The translations under genes and the position numbers were made by a program. DNA of 64,000 nt from Phoronis australis. Its lineage: Eukaryota > Phoronida > Phoronidae. The DNA lies in contig NMRA01000221.1 of the NCBI GenBank assembly GCA_002633005.1, positions 62,001 to 126,000 of the forward strand, read 5' to 3'. The notes under the pieces were generated by a model. It ran no database searches. It worked only from the letters and a program-made list of their open reading frames with translations, and had not been told where the DNA came from. Shown piece after piece: positions 36,946 to 50,299 of the stretch. How positions within the stretch are numbered: position 1 is the first letter of the stretch; every line of letters starts with the position of its first letter.

Positions 36946-37142
36946 AAACATTTTTAGTCAAATCCAATTTGAATTACGTTATTTGCTTAATCATCAAAGC
37001 TAGAAACCTTGTCTAACTTGTACCAAAAATCGTCTGAAATTCCTTGTTGAAGGCCTCGAAATATTTAAAGATTTTTGATAATACGAAACATAAACTGACC
37101 TTGACTCACAGGTATAGCATTGATCAACTAGAAAGTACTTAT

Positions 37143-37276
37143 AGTGCTCATTTCAGGAAAGTGCTAGTGTTCATTTCAGGAAAGTGCTAGTGTTCATTTC
37201 TGGAAAGTGTTAATGTTCGTTTCAGGAAAGTGCTAGAGTTCATTTCAGGAGAGTGCTAGTGTTCATTTCAGGAGCT
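37143..37276 (+). repeat. 23-bp minisatellite, about six units
   Basis: Unit GTGTTCATTTCAGGAAAGTG plus CTA, repeated with a few substitutions. Confidence 0.85.
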
Positions 37277-37609
37277 ATTAATTCAGCAATGGTTTTAAAT
37301 ATCAGGAGAGTCTGCGGTTAACAGGAAAGTGTATAGTGTTCCAGGTTGCTACACTACAGAATGAGAACTAATCAACATCACCACTCAAAAGCAACATGGA
37401 GTGTTGATAAGTGCATGAAACAAAGTAAAGGGATTCTTAAATCCCATTGTGCAGAAAGACAGATGCTGAATACAGAACCAAAATACTAAAATACTAACAT
37501 TTTACGTGGGGACATATAAACGTGTATCCGAGTTCTATGAAAATGAGTGTTGCCTAAAAATTATTATGTGAAGTTTTGACAACCGCCTTGAAACAAAAAG
37601 GGGAGACTT

Positions 37610-38150
37610 GGTGCAGGCCTTTATCCAGGATTTTGAAAATAGGGTGTCCAAAATGGGGTTCCTAATATTCGACGGCGCCCATGATTCCGAAACATAACCC
37701 CCCCCCACCCAGGCCTTTATGCAACGTANAAAAATCTGTGTGTTTGGGGGGATTGCTGGGGGTGGGGGATTACTCGTCGGAATATTGGGAACCCATGGAT
37801 AAAGGCCTGCCCCACCCCTAGCAATCCCCCCAAACACACAGATTTTTTTACAAAAAAATGCATAGACCAAGGTTTTTACATCTAAGTTTACAAAACAGCC
37901 ATCTGTAGTGAGCATTTTTAATAAAAAACTGTGTAGACCAAGACTTTCCAATGCTATCAACCAAGTGTGAGCATAGCAACATTGTATATACTTTGCATAT
38001 ACATTCTATACGTCTTCCCGCTTTGAAAAAAGAGCCACCACTGTGAGTCTCCATCGGCTTCTTAGTAATCATTACAATGTGTGAGTCCAAACTTGAAAGG
38101 TTCCTATTGATAGTGGGCGTCCAAATGATACACTGGGCCTGACTTGGTGG
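37610..38150 (-). repeat. Dispersed repeat, - copy (uninterrupted)
   Basis: Inverted relative to 32905-33895 and lacking its insertion. Its proximal end (37700-37850) holds a second inverted duplication: CAGGCCTTTAT...TGTTTGGGGGGATTGCTGGG against CCCCTAGCAATCCCCCCAAA...; a single N lies in it, probably because the hairpin was hard to assemble. Confidence 0.65.
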
Positions 38151-40135
38151 CACATGAACTGCCAGATCTGAGTTGTTGTAAACAGGGACACACCAGCCAA
38201 ATTCCATGGTGAAGTTTTATGATCTTGGTAAATATTGTGGTATAGGGGTAGTCAGATCCCTCTGAAAATTATTGTCAACCCAGCTCTTATCAATGGAACA
38301 TAAACCTCAAATATGTCATTTCACTTAAAACTGCATTCTCTCCTATTTAGCAGCTGGCTAAACATCAGAAATGGAAGTATCCGTTAATAAATTACAGTCG
38401 CAAGCTATGCATACCCGTGCCATTTTTGGATTTTAGAGAGTAAACTAACGAATTCGATTTTCACTTTTAGATACTGAGACAGGCTGACACTAGGGGGCAT
38501 AGCAGTAATCAGATCCGCTCCAAAATCAAATCAACAACTGCCAAACCATTTGGCAGACAGCAAGGTGGACACAAAATTTGCTCGATTGTTCGGTTTGGTA
38601 TGTGGCCTTACCCTTCACGTGAGGGTAACACTGTAGACAAATCCAGTCCACTGTCAGGGTCAAAGTCTGTTGGTGTGCGAGTCGAGTCGAGCATTCAACC
38701 TAATCAGCAAGAGCAATAAACCCACTAGTCAGCAATTTAGACCTTTTAAACTGATTGTATGTCAGAACCATGAAAACAGAAAAATGGACTGACGAATTGA
38801 TGAAAAAAATCGTGACGATCGCATAGCACTCCGATAACCACAGTTATTTTGTAAATTAAATTAATATGACATCATATCCCCTGGTGCGAGCGATGTAAAA
38901 ATGGCCAGTTGCCGGTTAAGGCACGTGAATGAAGGGCTGTTCAAAAAAGTTTGACTGCGGAAGTATTTGTTAGAGCTAATAACAGTTTAAGACATCAATG
39001 TCATCTAAGGAGTCCCCCTATGCTAAAAAATGAACTACAGCATTATGACTTAGGTGGGTTAATCAGTGTAAGGCATAATTTGCCAAAAAGCTGTCGGTGT
39101 ATGGAATGGCTATTGACTACGGCTTCTGCTGAGGCCAGTTGAGACAGTGGCACTGTCTAAGCGACAGTTGATTGGTCGGATCTCATTCTCAATCCACAAG
39201 CCCTCTTATCAGTTGCCTGACAGGATGCTATATTAGAGAACGGAATACAACAGCTATCCAATATGGACGCCTACCATGCACTTCTGGAACAACTCAAAGC
39301 ATGTTGATTTCAGAATAGTTTGCGCCAGATATTTTATCTCCAACTGCAATACGTTCACTAGATACACCTGCTGACGGTGACAACAATAAAAACCATTAGT
39401 ACCTCCAGATTTTCTTAATTCAATCAGCAACACTCAGCAACATGTCGCAGCCCATTTCCTCCATTCACACTCGCCAAGCCACTCTCAACATCACCAACAC
39501 ACTTGCATCAACTAAAAACAACAACAGTAGAAACAGACTACTCCAGTAACACGTTAATTAGGTACAAGCAAAATAGGCGAACTTTTCCAGGGCCTTCGAA
39601 TTTCATTCCACTTATCCTAATCAACAAGTACAAACATAGGTAACATGTAGCCCCCACAGCTAACTTGATAGAGGCTACAACACTCCCTATCGGTCTCTGT
39701 TAATCTCATACAGTGCATTTTTAGCAGGCAGTAGGCCAAATCCACTCGTCAAAGGGTTTCACCTCATCAAAAATACATTTTCGCTTAAAATTGTCATATC
39801 CTCGACGAAGTACATCTGCAGGAATTAATATGACTTTGGAGAAGAATTCTAATTCTATCTCCACTGTTCTGGTCGCCGTAAACTTTTTCAGTGCTTACGA
39901 TAACCACAAGGTATTTCAATAAAACGACACGTGAGCTAGGCAACAACAAGACTGAGTGAAGAGCGTAACCTGGCGTGTGACACTTGCAAAAAGTAGCATG
40001 GGAAGATATCCAGTGGAATTTATGTCCCTTTGATTTCCTGTTTATGTTACTTCCTCATATTGGTACCCTGCAATAGAAGCTCGAGCAAACCTCAACATAT
40101 TTTCACAAACATTAATATATGTAGCATTGCACCAA
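38151..40135. other. Unassigned DNA
   Basis: No supported feature on either strand. Confidence 0.4.
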
Positions 40136-40144
40136 TGTGGGTAA

Positions 40145-41340
40145 AATTGGTCAAATAAAATCTGATACGAAATTAGTGTCATTAAAATTACACTCTTCCT
40201 AAATTATTTACCGATGTTAGAAAAATCAGCGTTCTACCATTATTCTGTAGCTACAACTGTGGAGAGACCTTGTACGTCGTAAATGCTATGAGAAGAAAGA
40301 ACAATTGCTCATGGTTTGTTGAACCCGTCTTGTGTAAATTTATTAAGTTATGTGTTTGATATGGAAGGCTGAAGTGAAGCACCAGTGGAATTCCTAGTCC
40401 CCGAGTGTCATACCTTGAATTATATATAGTGTATTGGATTGAAGATGGTCAGAAGATGAGAATGCCTGTGGTTATAAGTACCTTTTAGTTTTGTCCATAG
40501 GACACTTGGCCTTAGGCTTTGGTTAGCCTTAGAGGCCATCAATGTGGAAAGGTACTAATAACATCATGACTTTGATGTTTTAATCAGTGTGATGCATAAT
40601 TCGTGGGAAAGCTTACGGAGTATTAAACGCCTACAGGAGCTTCACCGTCTCTACTGGGGCTAACAAGAGAAGGTGGTCACTGTCTAGGTCTATCTGACAG
40701 ATTATCATCAGATCCAGAGCTAACACACAAGAGATTCCTAGTCTTGGTACAAAGCTGTATACTAAATATACAGCTTTGCACCGATGTGGGTAAAAAAGTA
40801 GTAAGATAAAATCTGGCACAAAATTAGTGTCATTAAAATCTGCTGTCTTCCTTAAGTAAAATAAATTATTTAACGGTGTTGGAAAAAATGGCGTTCCACT
40901 GTTATTCTGGTGCTTAAGCTGTAGAGCAATCTATAGCGACGGCTTTTGGCGCCATGAAATATTGCGTCACCTATTGGCCAGTTTCCTTTTTTTCGCCGAT
41001 TCTGCTATCAATTGTTGTTCTTTCACGAGGTTGTGTTCACGGCACAACAAATTATCATGCCGGTAAAAAAGTGGTAAGATAAAATCTGGTACAAAATTAG
41101 TATCATTAAAATTTTGCAGTCTTCCTTAAGTAAAATAAACTATTTAACGGTGTTGGAAAAATGGCGTTCTACCGTTATTCTGCAGCTAAAATTGTAGAGC
41201 AATCTATAGCGACGGCTTTTGGCGCCATGAAATATTGCGTCACCTATTGGCCAGTTTCTTTTTTTCGCCAATTCTTCAATCAACTGTTGTTCTGTCACAA
41301 GGTTGTGTACACGTCACAACAAATTATAGAACAAGTTTCA
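40145..41340 (+). repeat. Three related ~270-bp units, two in tandem
   Basis: Units at about 40145-40290 (diverged, partial), 40783-41050 and 41065-41340. The last two share long exact stretches such as GTAGAGCAATCTATAGCGAC and GGCGCCATGAAATATTGCGT; all share AATTAGT(G/A)TCATTAAAAT and GGCGTTC(C/T)AC(C/T)GTTATTCTG-like sequence. No conserved frame. Confidence 0.75.
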
Positions 41341-41474
41341 CTTCATTATAAGTTTTTTTAAATTTTCATACCGAAAAAACGAATTTCAGAAGAAATTTTG
41401 CTGCTGCCAAGCTATCATCATCTCCCGAGAGATGTCGCAAAAATTTAGGAAATGGCGCGTGCGCGTGACACGAG

Positions 41475-42300
41475 CATACTGTTTTAAAAATGACGACATA
41501 CTTTTGGTAATTGTTTACAATATGACGACATTGACCTACACACTTGATTTTGGTATCATTCGATTCGGCGCAACGTTATCTTTCCAAAAATATATGAATG
41601 TACCCCCTACCGCGTTTTCTCCGTATTTTATCGTCAAATTTCTCTTCGCACTATTTTTCCATTGACGCCGCCATGTTAGCTCAACTCAAGATTACAGCGA
41701 CACCCGTTGTTAATGAATAAAGCAGCATCCTCTATTCTGAATGGTTTGCCCACGCGAGATTTCCGCTAAAGTTGTCCTGAAATAATGTGGAGGAGCATTT
41801 CACCTTTTGTATTTTTTTAAAAATTGTGACCCTTCGACCATTTTTCCATGAAATTGTTTGAAGTGATACCCTTTTCACGTACCAATTTGGACCTCAAAAA
41901 CAACCTCCGCTTTTTTGCAGATTCTTGCCAGCAGAGCTAGATGCATACCCGAGGTCACCATAGGAACGAATTTGAACCCTTGGGAACATAACTCATGCAG
42001 GGGATGTACGGGTCTTGGTCAATTTGACCTTAATAAAAGCATCGATCTGCCGAAGTCGGTAGATTAGTTCAGTTTTTGACTGCCAGGTGGCTCCTTCCAT
42101 TCAACATGGCGGTGTTACTACAACGTAACGGGAAATAGTGCAAGCAGAAATTTCACAATAAAATTCTAAGGGAACAGGGTAGGAAAAATTTCTGTGTATT
42201 TTTGGAAAGATAACGTTGCAAGGAATGGAACGATACCAAAACCATATGTTTAAGTCAATGTCGTCATATTGTAAACAATTACCATACTTTTCATTCTTAG
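41475..42300. repeat. Inverted repeat, ~200-bp arms, ~420-bp spacer
   Basis: 41480-41680 (ATTGTTTACAATATGACGAC ... CGCCGCCATGTT) pairs with 42103-42290 (AACATGGCGGTG ... GTCGTCATATTGTAAACAAT), roughly three-quarters identical by eye. Either a foldback element or two opposed copies of a repeat. Confidence 0.65.
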
Positions 42301-42329
42301 AGAAGACGGAGAGACAATGCAAGAAAATG

Positions 42330-43620
42330 ACGTTTATTGCATTGTTTTTTCACTGACTTAAACAGTTGTGACTCACAAGGTGAGTGTCGGTTGATTCCCA
42401 GAATTTGCATGTACCTCGTCCGGTCTTTAGCTTTACATGTTGATACAAGTTTCACAGCAGAACTACTCTGTGTGCAATTTCGGAGTCTAAAGAAGAAATA
42501 CACACGGTGGTACCTAGTTCCTAGTTGTATTTCGACGATAGACAGCTGGCTGGCTGGCTAAGACTAGAGATTCCTAGCTAGGTCCACGGGTCAGAGGTTG
42601 GCTTTTCTTTAGTAAACATACGTACAAGACCTGAAATGAATATAACTTACCAAATAGACAATGATGACACCCAGTCCGCTAACAACAACTGTTTCAATGA
42701 GATGGGGGTCGTAAAAGATTAGTGCGAAAACAATCACAAACACATGTCAAAGTTTTCAGTCTTTCACATTACAAAAGCGACTATGTTAACGAACCTGTCA
42801 TTGGTGCAAAACTAGGTCAACATTTGTCCCAATTTCAAAAACACAGAAATTCGTTTTCGTAGTAAATTTCTAGCACCCTATGTAGTCTGTTGGTGTCACA
42901 GGATACCTTTATGATCATAAAGCATGACATAATTAATGATATACTTATTTTGTTGAATTAAAAACAACAAGTAAATGAAACGACACCTGTGAAGTTGACC
43001 AATCACGCTTACGATTTAACAGAAGTCCGTGAAGTCGGAAATACAGTTGTTTAAATGCTTCCGGTAGCGGGTGTCGTTTGTCAAATTGTCCACTACTTGT
43101 CAACTGTCCGTTCTCAACTTGCCAGTGATAAGGCGTTTTTCTAACGAGAGAAGGTAAGTAAATATTGATACCGTAGATTAATAGTGAAACATTGGCCCAC
43201 AAAATAAAATAACGAAATTTCCATTCATTATTTTCGGTTTCGATTCTTTAGTTAGGGAGGACAACGTAATTTTTTAATTTTTTTGCAATACCCAAGTCAG
43301 GCCAAGTGTCATACATTTTTGAAAAGGCCTTGCCCTTGGTGTGAGAAATGAAATAGTGCAAAAATCAGAAAAATTGGGTGAGCGGTTTCTGAGAAAATGG
43401 CCGTTGAAACGCGACGATTATGCGTAAAATATCTGCCTTTTTACATAATTTCGTAAAAAATAAAAGAATATACATGTAAAAAAAATCATCTCATTGAGAC
43501 AAACGTGGTGTGTATTATATAAAATTTGGATCGATTTCTACAGAGATATTGCTGTTTAAATGTGTTGTTATCATATGGAACAGGCTCATTCCGCATCATA
43601 ACCTCATGTTTGATGAAAAC
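42330..43620. other. Unassigned DNA
   Basis: No supported feature. Confidence 0.4.
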
Positions 43621-43627
43621 AAGACAA

Positions 43628-43787
43628 CATTGGTGGATTTGGGGAGGGGCAAGGGGGCCAGCCCGTGCCCCCCCCCACTAAAACTACCAGATTTCATTTG
43701 GCAGTTTGATGGTGCAAATATCTTACGGGTAAAATCCTGCTTAACCCTGTTCCCCCCTCCTATCTAAAAATCCTAGATCTGCCCTTG
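43628..43787. mobile_element. MITE, CAGTGG-type, copy 4
   Basis: CATTGGTGGATTTGGGGAGG ... AAATCCTAGATCTGCCCTTG; same layout as 35943-36117 with the central C-run. Confidence 0.65.
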
Positions 43788-43789
43788 AA

Positions 43790-44760
43790 TACTACTACAT
43801 GGGCAACTCATCATGGCCTGACAAGGGGCTGGGGTCGCTGGGAAAGGCTATAGCTCCCCCGCCCACTCTTTTTCAGTGCTGGGTGCCACCCATGTACTAT
43901 TAGATCGTATCATAGCAAAAAAACATCAGAAAGTAGACAAAAGACCATTTGGGAAAACAAATCACTCTTAACATGAAGGATTTCATCATTTACGCAACAA
44001 AACCTCTTTGTAACAACTTTATTTCGAACTGTGAAGTTGCGCTGCCATTGAACTTCAACGTAGCCGCTCGTGGCGCTGATGTGTGGCGACTTAGTGAACT
44101 AACGACTGCTGTTTGAAAAGTGCCAATGCGCAGCAGTTTGACAGAATTTATGAAAAAGAAATAATTATACCAATTAAAAGAGTGATGAATTCTTCATCTA
44201 AAATCAGGGTGAGGGGCATATTGCACAACTGCAAAAACATCAATCTCCCGACCGATCAAAATTAGGCCTTCTGGACGATCGAAAACTCGCCATGAAAACT
44301 TGGCCTTGACTTCGAGAAAACAACTTGAGGAGATGTGCACGCATCTAAACTATATCCTGTCCATCCAAATTTCATGTTTCTATTCGAGAGTATAGTGCTG
44401 TTTTGGACAGGAGGAACAAGAGGCACTTTTTGAAAGTTGATCGCATGGCGGAAAATCGTGCACTAAAAAAAGCTTACAAAAAATGATTTATCAGCGATAA
44501 TTCGAGACAAAAAGATTACAAACTTACAAATAAAGTCTAAGGTAATGATTTATAACACACAATTGTCTTATAGTTAAGTTTGAAGTCTGAAATTGGGTAA
44601 TTTACTGACGTGGGTTTTACACAAAGGCAGATTTGGAGTACCATGACCTACTCTTCGATTGTCCTCCCGACTTTAGTTCAAGTTCAAGAAATTGTCATTG
44701 CCATTGGCATTGGCGATTGCACTAACTTTCAGTGCAAACTCATACCGATGATGGACTAGT
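43790..44760. other. Unassigned DNA
   Basis: No supported feature. Confidence 0.4.
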
Positions 44761-44769
44761 AAAAGTAAA

Positions 44770-46735
44770 AATTCAAGCCAAACCAAATCAAGTCAAGTTA
44801 TTTTATTAATAGTCGGTTAGTGAAACAACGAGAAAACATTAGCCATTGGCTAGTACACCGACAAATAAATACATAAGTTATAAAATAAATAAAATAAATA
44901 AAAATATATGTGAAATTAAAACAAAATTTAGAATACTATTTACAAGGTTAACAAAGTTGAGCAATTAGCACCATAGGAAAGAAGACAATGTTTGGTTCAT
45001 AAAATCCCAGATACTGCACTTACAGGGAGGCTCAGTCCATGCGTTTGCATGCTGTGTAAAAGTCTGCACGATCTCGCCTCTTCTGATAATGAATTCCACA
45101 AATTAGAGCCATAGGCTCTGAAACATAGTAGACCATACAGAGTAGTTCTGCATTGAAGTATGTTTGTCCTATTGGATGATCTCAAGATATATGGGGTCCT
45201 ACGAATTGTAAGAAGGTCCCACAAAAATGGGGGTGACAAGTGGTTCAAAATTTTGAATGCCTCTTTCAGAATCATTCTCTGTCTACCAAGCTCAAGAGTA
45301 GGCAGATTAGCTCTCAGTAATAGTGTTTCATATGAGCTAGAGAAATCATCAAATACAAAACGCAGAGCCTTACATTGCATTGAACTTGTTCAATCTTATG
45401 TGTATTGACTTGGCCATAAAAATGCCAAATTAAAGCACGGTAGAGAAACTGGGATAAATTGAAACATTGAAATATCATCATCCAGCAACTAAAGTCTAGA
45501 ATCCTAGCCAGACGCACACCAAGTAATTTAACGTCCACCTCACTGGTGATTTTGGCTCCTTCAACCTCGACAACAGCCCTGGATATGTTCTTGGAGTCGT
45601 GAAGAAATATAGAATGGAATTTTGATGGATTTGCATGCATCATATTTTGCATGAACCGGGTAATTGCTTTTGAAGACTCGGATGTCAGTATGGCAGAGAC
45701 TTCATCCCTTGTGCGAGCACTTGCTGAGAGAGTGTTATCATCAGCACAATTATACAACTGTGCCTCAGTAAATAAGACACTGATATCATTCACAAAAATA
45801 TTGAACAGAACTGGACCCATGATGGAACCCTGTAGCACTCCCTTGACTATATCTAGCCAATCACTAGACACTTCACCAATCCTAACACGCTGTTTCCTTC
45901 CTGACAGATAGGACCATAAAATGGCACTTGTCTGTTCACTCACACCATCCGCTCTTAATTTTGCGATCATGAGTTGGTGTGGGAGGCAGCCGAACGCTTT
46001 GCTCAGATCCATGAGCACTGCTCCAGCACACTGATTTTGTTCAACAGCCAACTTCCATTCTTCAACCAGACGTAGTAAAACTAATGGCCAGCTATATCCA
46101 CTCCTATAGGCAGCAATCCGCGGATCTAATATAATATATAAAAACTGGTTTATCTGTAACAACATGAGTCTCTCACAAATCTTGGAGAGAGCTGACAGTA
46201 TACTCACTGGTCTGTAATTTTCCATCTTCAATCTGTCGTCCTTTTTAAGAACTGGCACTACTTCAGGAAGTTTAGCCATGTCCGGAAATTTACCAGTGTC
46301 AATGCTCTGATTAAAAATGATAGCTACATAATGACTCACAAATTTTGCAACTGCTTTGAGCAACTTAACTGCAATATGATCACTACCAGTGGACTTCTTA
46401 GAAACGAGACATTCGATAACTTTTTCCACTTCAGTTGGAGTAGTATGCCTAAAGGAAAAGTTTCCACTCTTCATTTTAGTTTTAATAACCTGAATACTAG
46501 GATGGTTCGCATTGTGGTCGATCCACTTGCTAACAAAAGAATCGTTTGTGTGTGTGAGATCAACAGCACCACCAATTTTGGAGGCGATGTTAACATAAAA
46601 CTCATTATGTATGTACAAACATCAGACGGACTAGTGACAATCTCATTTCCAATTCTTAACATAATACTAACCCTAATTAAATTTGCAAACTGTAGTTACC
46701 CCATTCCCATCCAACAAAATAAGTCCTATTTAGAC
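44770..46735 (-). pseudogene. CR1-like non-LTR retrotransposon, reverse transcriptase
   Basis: Minus strand 46618-45314 is open for 434 codons: STGSDHIAVKLLK, KKDDRLKMENYRPVSILSAL, AVLMDLSKAFGCLPHQL, VLQGSIMGPVLFNIFVND and the catalytic block CADDN (usual YADD, Tyr changed to Cys). The C-terminal domain continues in a shifted frame (45380-44997: RTTLYGLLCFRAYGSNLWNS). The N-terminal side is also frameshifted near 46610 (RIGNEIVTSPSDV). The 3' end carries CTTGACTTGATTTGG after an AATAAAATAA stretch, like the short-repeat tails of CR1/L2-type elements. Endonuclease is absent: 5'-truncated and dead, though the RT is long for a relic. Confidence 0.85.
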
Positions 46736-46739
46736 ATCA

Positions 46740-47078
46740 ACTTTTGGCCCAGCGCAACTGACACGTAGCAAATTGACCCGTGTCAAGCGGCCGTTTACAC
46801 ACACAACTCACTAACCGTGGCAAGACGGAAATTGCAGGCTGGAGAGACTGGATCACACATGCGCAGGAGAGTTGCAGAGACAAAGAACCCGTATGTAGGT
46901 CATTCAGCAAGCGCAATAGAGATGATCCTTTCCGCCTTGCTCCAGTTTCGCGTTTAGACTTATAACTGACACGGCGCAAGATGTTCGGGCACAAATTGCT
47001 CTACCTCACAAACATGTGGCAAAAATTTGTCACCGCGGTGTCAATTTGCTCCGTGTCAGTCCGTTTACACACTGGAAC
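46740..47078. other. Unassigned repeat-like DNA, GTGTCA-rich
   Basis: Contains TGACACG and ACACGGCGCAAGATG / GTGTCAATTTGCTCCGTGTC motifs in both orientations, suggesting a small decayed inverted-repeat element (46760-47070) that itself received the 47.08-kb insertion. Confidence 0.35.
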
Positions 47079-47083
47079 AACTA

Positions 47084-48504
47084 CCATATTAGCCGTAATA
47101 ACCGCCCAGGGCGCTTAGAAAAGTTCGGTTCAGGGGGGGCGTTTATTATAACCCATGGCGGTTGAAACCCGGTCTCCGAAACTGGTGAAATCGGAAGCTA
47201 AGATTCATCAAATTTACGCTCTGTGACGTACATGTAATCTATGAAAGGCTTTTAACAAAACTGTGGTGCATTGCTATCAAACTTTGCTGCTAAATTACGA
47301 TCATGTTACAGAAAATTGTGCTGATATCCCAGGGCAAAACTTGCTGACTGTCTGCCTCGAAATCGCCGTCTTCGATATGGCGACTTCAATGCTTGAATAA
47401 AAGTTTTGACTCAAGCAAATTACCTGAAATCCTCATTAAGTTTATAAGTAGCGTCTCCAAGATTTTTTAAGTTCCCGTGGAGTCTGGATTAACGGCAGGT
47501 TTAAGTACAAATCTGTGTAACACCGTGCCATCTACATGTATGATCGGCAACACTGCGAGAAAAATGTCCGGACAAACACAGATGTTGTTGTCACGTGACG
47601 TTTGTTTTGAAGTTCGTCTGCGAGTAAGCGAGCGCGTGCGTGTCACCAGAGTTCATTTGCCAAAGCAGAGACAGTCTTTTGGCCAGAGCCACGCAATCTA
47701 ACTAGCAATCTAACTAGCTAGATGTGTCTAAAGAAATTTGCACAAACAGTAGGCTGAAACCAGAGCACGTTTCATTCAGCACTTGCCGGTCTCGTGCTAA
47801 AAACTTTCGACATTTATCTCGGTAAGGCCAATATTAGTCGCCGTGTAGCTGGATGCGTACTTAACTATCTGACAGTTATTTTTCGGTGTAAGGGTGTGTA
47901 AGCATTCACCGTCAGTTGTCATTTTATCAGATATTCGGCTTAAAAACACCAATTATGGTTAATCAAACAATCCATCTCAAAAATAACGCAAACATGTTTT
48001 ATAGTATTAGAAATTGTCGGAAATTAGTGCCAATATTAATTTCTTATCGATGCTATGCTACCCGTTTCATGAATGGATAGTTCCCGACTAATGTCTTTGA
48101 TGACAGGTTCATGGATGTAGCGCGCGCTTCCTGGCCACGTGCGTTTAACACCGAGTTATTTTTATTCATGAGGCAGTCGATGTGTCTACTGAAAGGTCAG
48201 ACCATAGTGGTACGCGGTCGTCGCGAGAGCGTAGCTACGCTGTTGCATTCTTTTTGAAGCGCTGCGTTACTTTGAAGTGTAAAGTCACGGCTAAATACAA
48301 ACGTAGCAGTGCCGCTGGTGGTCTAGAAGACCCGTGCAAAATTTTTTTGATAAATTGAAGACGTTGCTGTAGCGGAGTTTTAGGACTGTAGGTACGTCAT
48401 TGTTCGCATGTACACGTTCATGGACTGGGCGCTTATTTCAGCAAAGTCTGAAAACGCGTGGGGGGCGCTTATAGGGGCATGGGCGGTTATTACGGCGAAT
48501 ACGG
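47084..48504. mobile_element. 1.4-kb TIR element, TACCGTATT-type ends
   Basis: Left CCATATTAGCCGTAATAACC and right, reverse complemented, CCGTATTCGCCGTAATAACC, each followed by GCCC(A) and, further in, GGCGCTTA. Flanked by TA on each side (AACTA...TAGTT), as for Tc1/mariner-like MITEs. A partial relative is at 11985-12202. No transposase recognised in the interior. Confidence 0.6.
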
Positions 48505-48625
48505 TAGTTCCATGTCAGCTGATCCGTGTCAACTTTGTAAGTGTAAATGGCACTATAGAGAATCAATTAGCTGGCCTGTTAACAGTTATGTTATAAAGAG
48601 ATGTCATACAGACAGTCATATTTTA

Positions 48626-49622
48626 AGGCCCTTTACTAACAGTAACATTGACGTGTCTAGTTGCGATCCTGAGTCGAAGATAAAAGTGCAGTGAATAGGT
48701 GGATTTAACCGCGGAGTGTCGACACGGCGGTGTGGTCATTACATACCATTCTCCTGGAGTGTAAAAATCAAGACATTTCCACTATCACGATCTATAATCT
48801 AGAATCGTATTCGATTAAACTTGTCAAGCAAGCGTTTTGTTTTGGTACACAATACTGTGGTTAAACTGGTCAGAGTTTACAGTCACACAAAGGAATCAAC
48901 AGGTGAAAGTTAAGTGTAATTTCTCTGAAAGTCCATCCCTTTTCTCCATTTGAAGTTTTTTTGGTGAAAGTATTTCATACAAAACACATCTGCTCCACGA
49001 CATTTGTTGAAAGTCATTTGCAAATGTTATTTTAATATCAGTTAGCTTCAGGCACACTGTTTACAACATAAATGATGGATTACGTGAGCTTATCAGATGA
49101 AAGCAGACATTAAGAGAATTAGACTATGTAAACATTGATTTGTCACCATCAATTTGATAATGGCACGGCTGGCTGATCAGTCAGTTGGGATAATCATTCC
49201 ACTGCGCGGGTGCGTAACATGAATGGTCAACTTCGGTCTCGCCAAAATTTATCATCAAAGGCAGGAGTCACTGCTACCGTCAACAATTAAATGTCAGTGT
49301 CGTCACTAATTTTGCTAATATTTTGTTCAAATAATCACTAGTCTAATTGGAATAAAGGTTTATGTAAATTACCCATAACTGCTCTCAAGATTACCGTATT
49401 AAAAAGATCTTATTGCACACAAGACGAAAAAACTGCCTTTTCTTAGTCTACCTTGAACGTTACCTTGTGGGTCGACGCTATCTTGCAATAACTTTGATGA
49501 CGACAGCATCACCTTCCGTTTACTGTGATGTGGTTAACTTTTGAAGCTGGTATGATCGGTTCAACTGACTTTGCAGTTTATACCACCGCTTATACTGGGC
49601 TTAAGTTAGTACGAAAGGGCCT
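48626..49622. mobile_element. 1-kb TIR element, AGGCCCTTT ends
   Basis: AGGCCCTTTACTAAC at the left; right end reverse complement AGGCCCTTTCGTACTAAC. Interior aligns in blocks with the 33.07-kb element, which is half as long. Non-coding. Confidence 0.55.
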
Positions 49623-50295
49623 ATAGGAGTCCAAGTTGATCAAGCAACTGGACAACATTCAATCTGCTATTAACAATCTCCAAGGTCAGCTAACCAAAGG
49701 AAGACATCGCTGTCAACAGACGGTTTTAATTATATGGCTAACTAAATTGCACTTGTAGTAGGATTGGATAGAGTTTAATCAAATAAAAGAGTGTCAAACA
49801 GATCAAAATTCATTGACAGGTAATTCAGAATTTGTTTGGCTTTCTGGATTTCAGTATATTCTAACTCCGGCTCGTGGCGGTAACAATCAGTTGGCAAAAT
49901 GCACTGGAGCAACACCAACCCTACCTTGTAGCAGAGGGTTGGTGGACCAACTACAGATAATTTGGCTTTATATGCCGCAAGTGTCGGCCTATATTATTTT
50001 TTATATTACGTAGCCACTGTTGCTTCTTTCCTCTGATTTTTCCATCTCTCCTACTGCCATGATCTGCTCTCTTTTGGTTGTACAACCTGTAATTAGTCAG
50101 GTTACTGATAACGACATTTGACAATGGGAAGGGTATACATGAAAAGATATATTTCACGTCCAGTCAGTCGACATGAGCTTGCAAAGGAAGGTATCCAACT
50201 GTATTTTAGCCAATCAGGGGACAGGAGTATCAGTGGTTGTGTAATGATAATGGACTGTAGTTACTGTCGAGTGGTGGCTGTGAGTACTGAGGACA
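49623..50295. other. Unassigned DNA
   Basis: No supported feature before the reverse transcriptase pseudogene. Confidence 0.4.
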
Positions 50296-50299
50296 TACT

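Noticed and set aside
37143-37276. Regular 23-bp repeats, looked at as a CRISPR-like array
   Set aside because: Units are head-to-tail with no unique spacers; a eukaryotic minisatellite.
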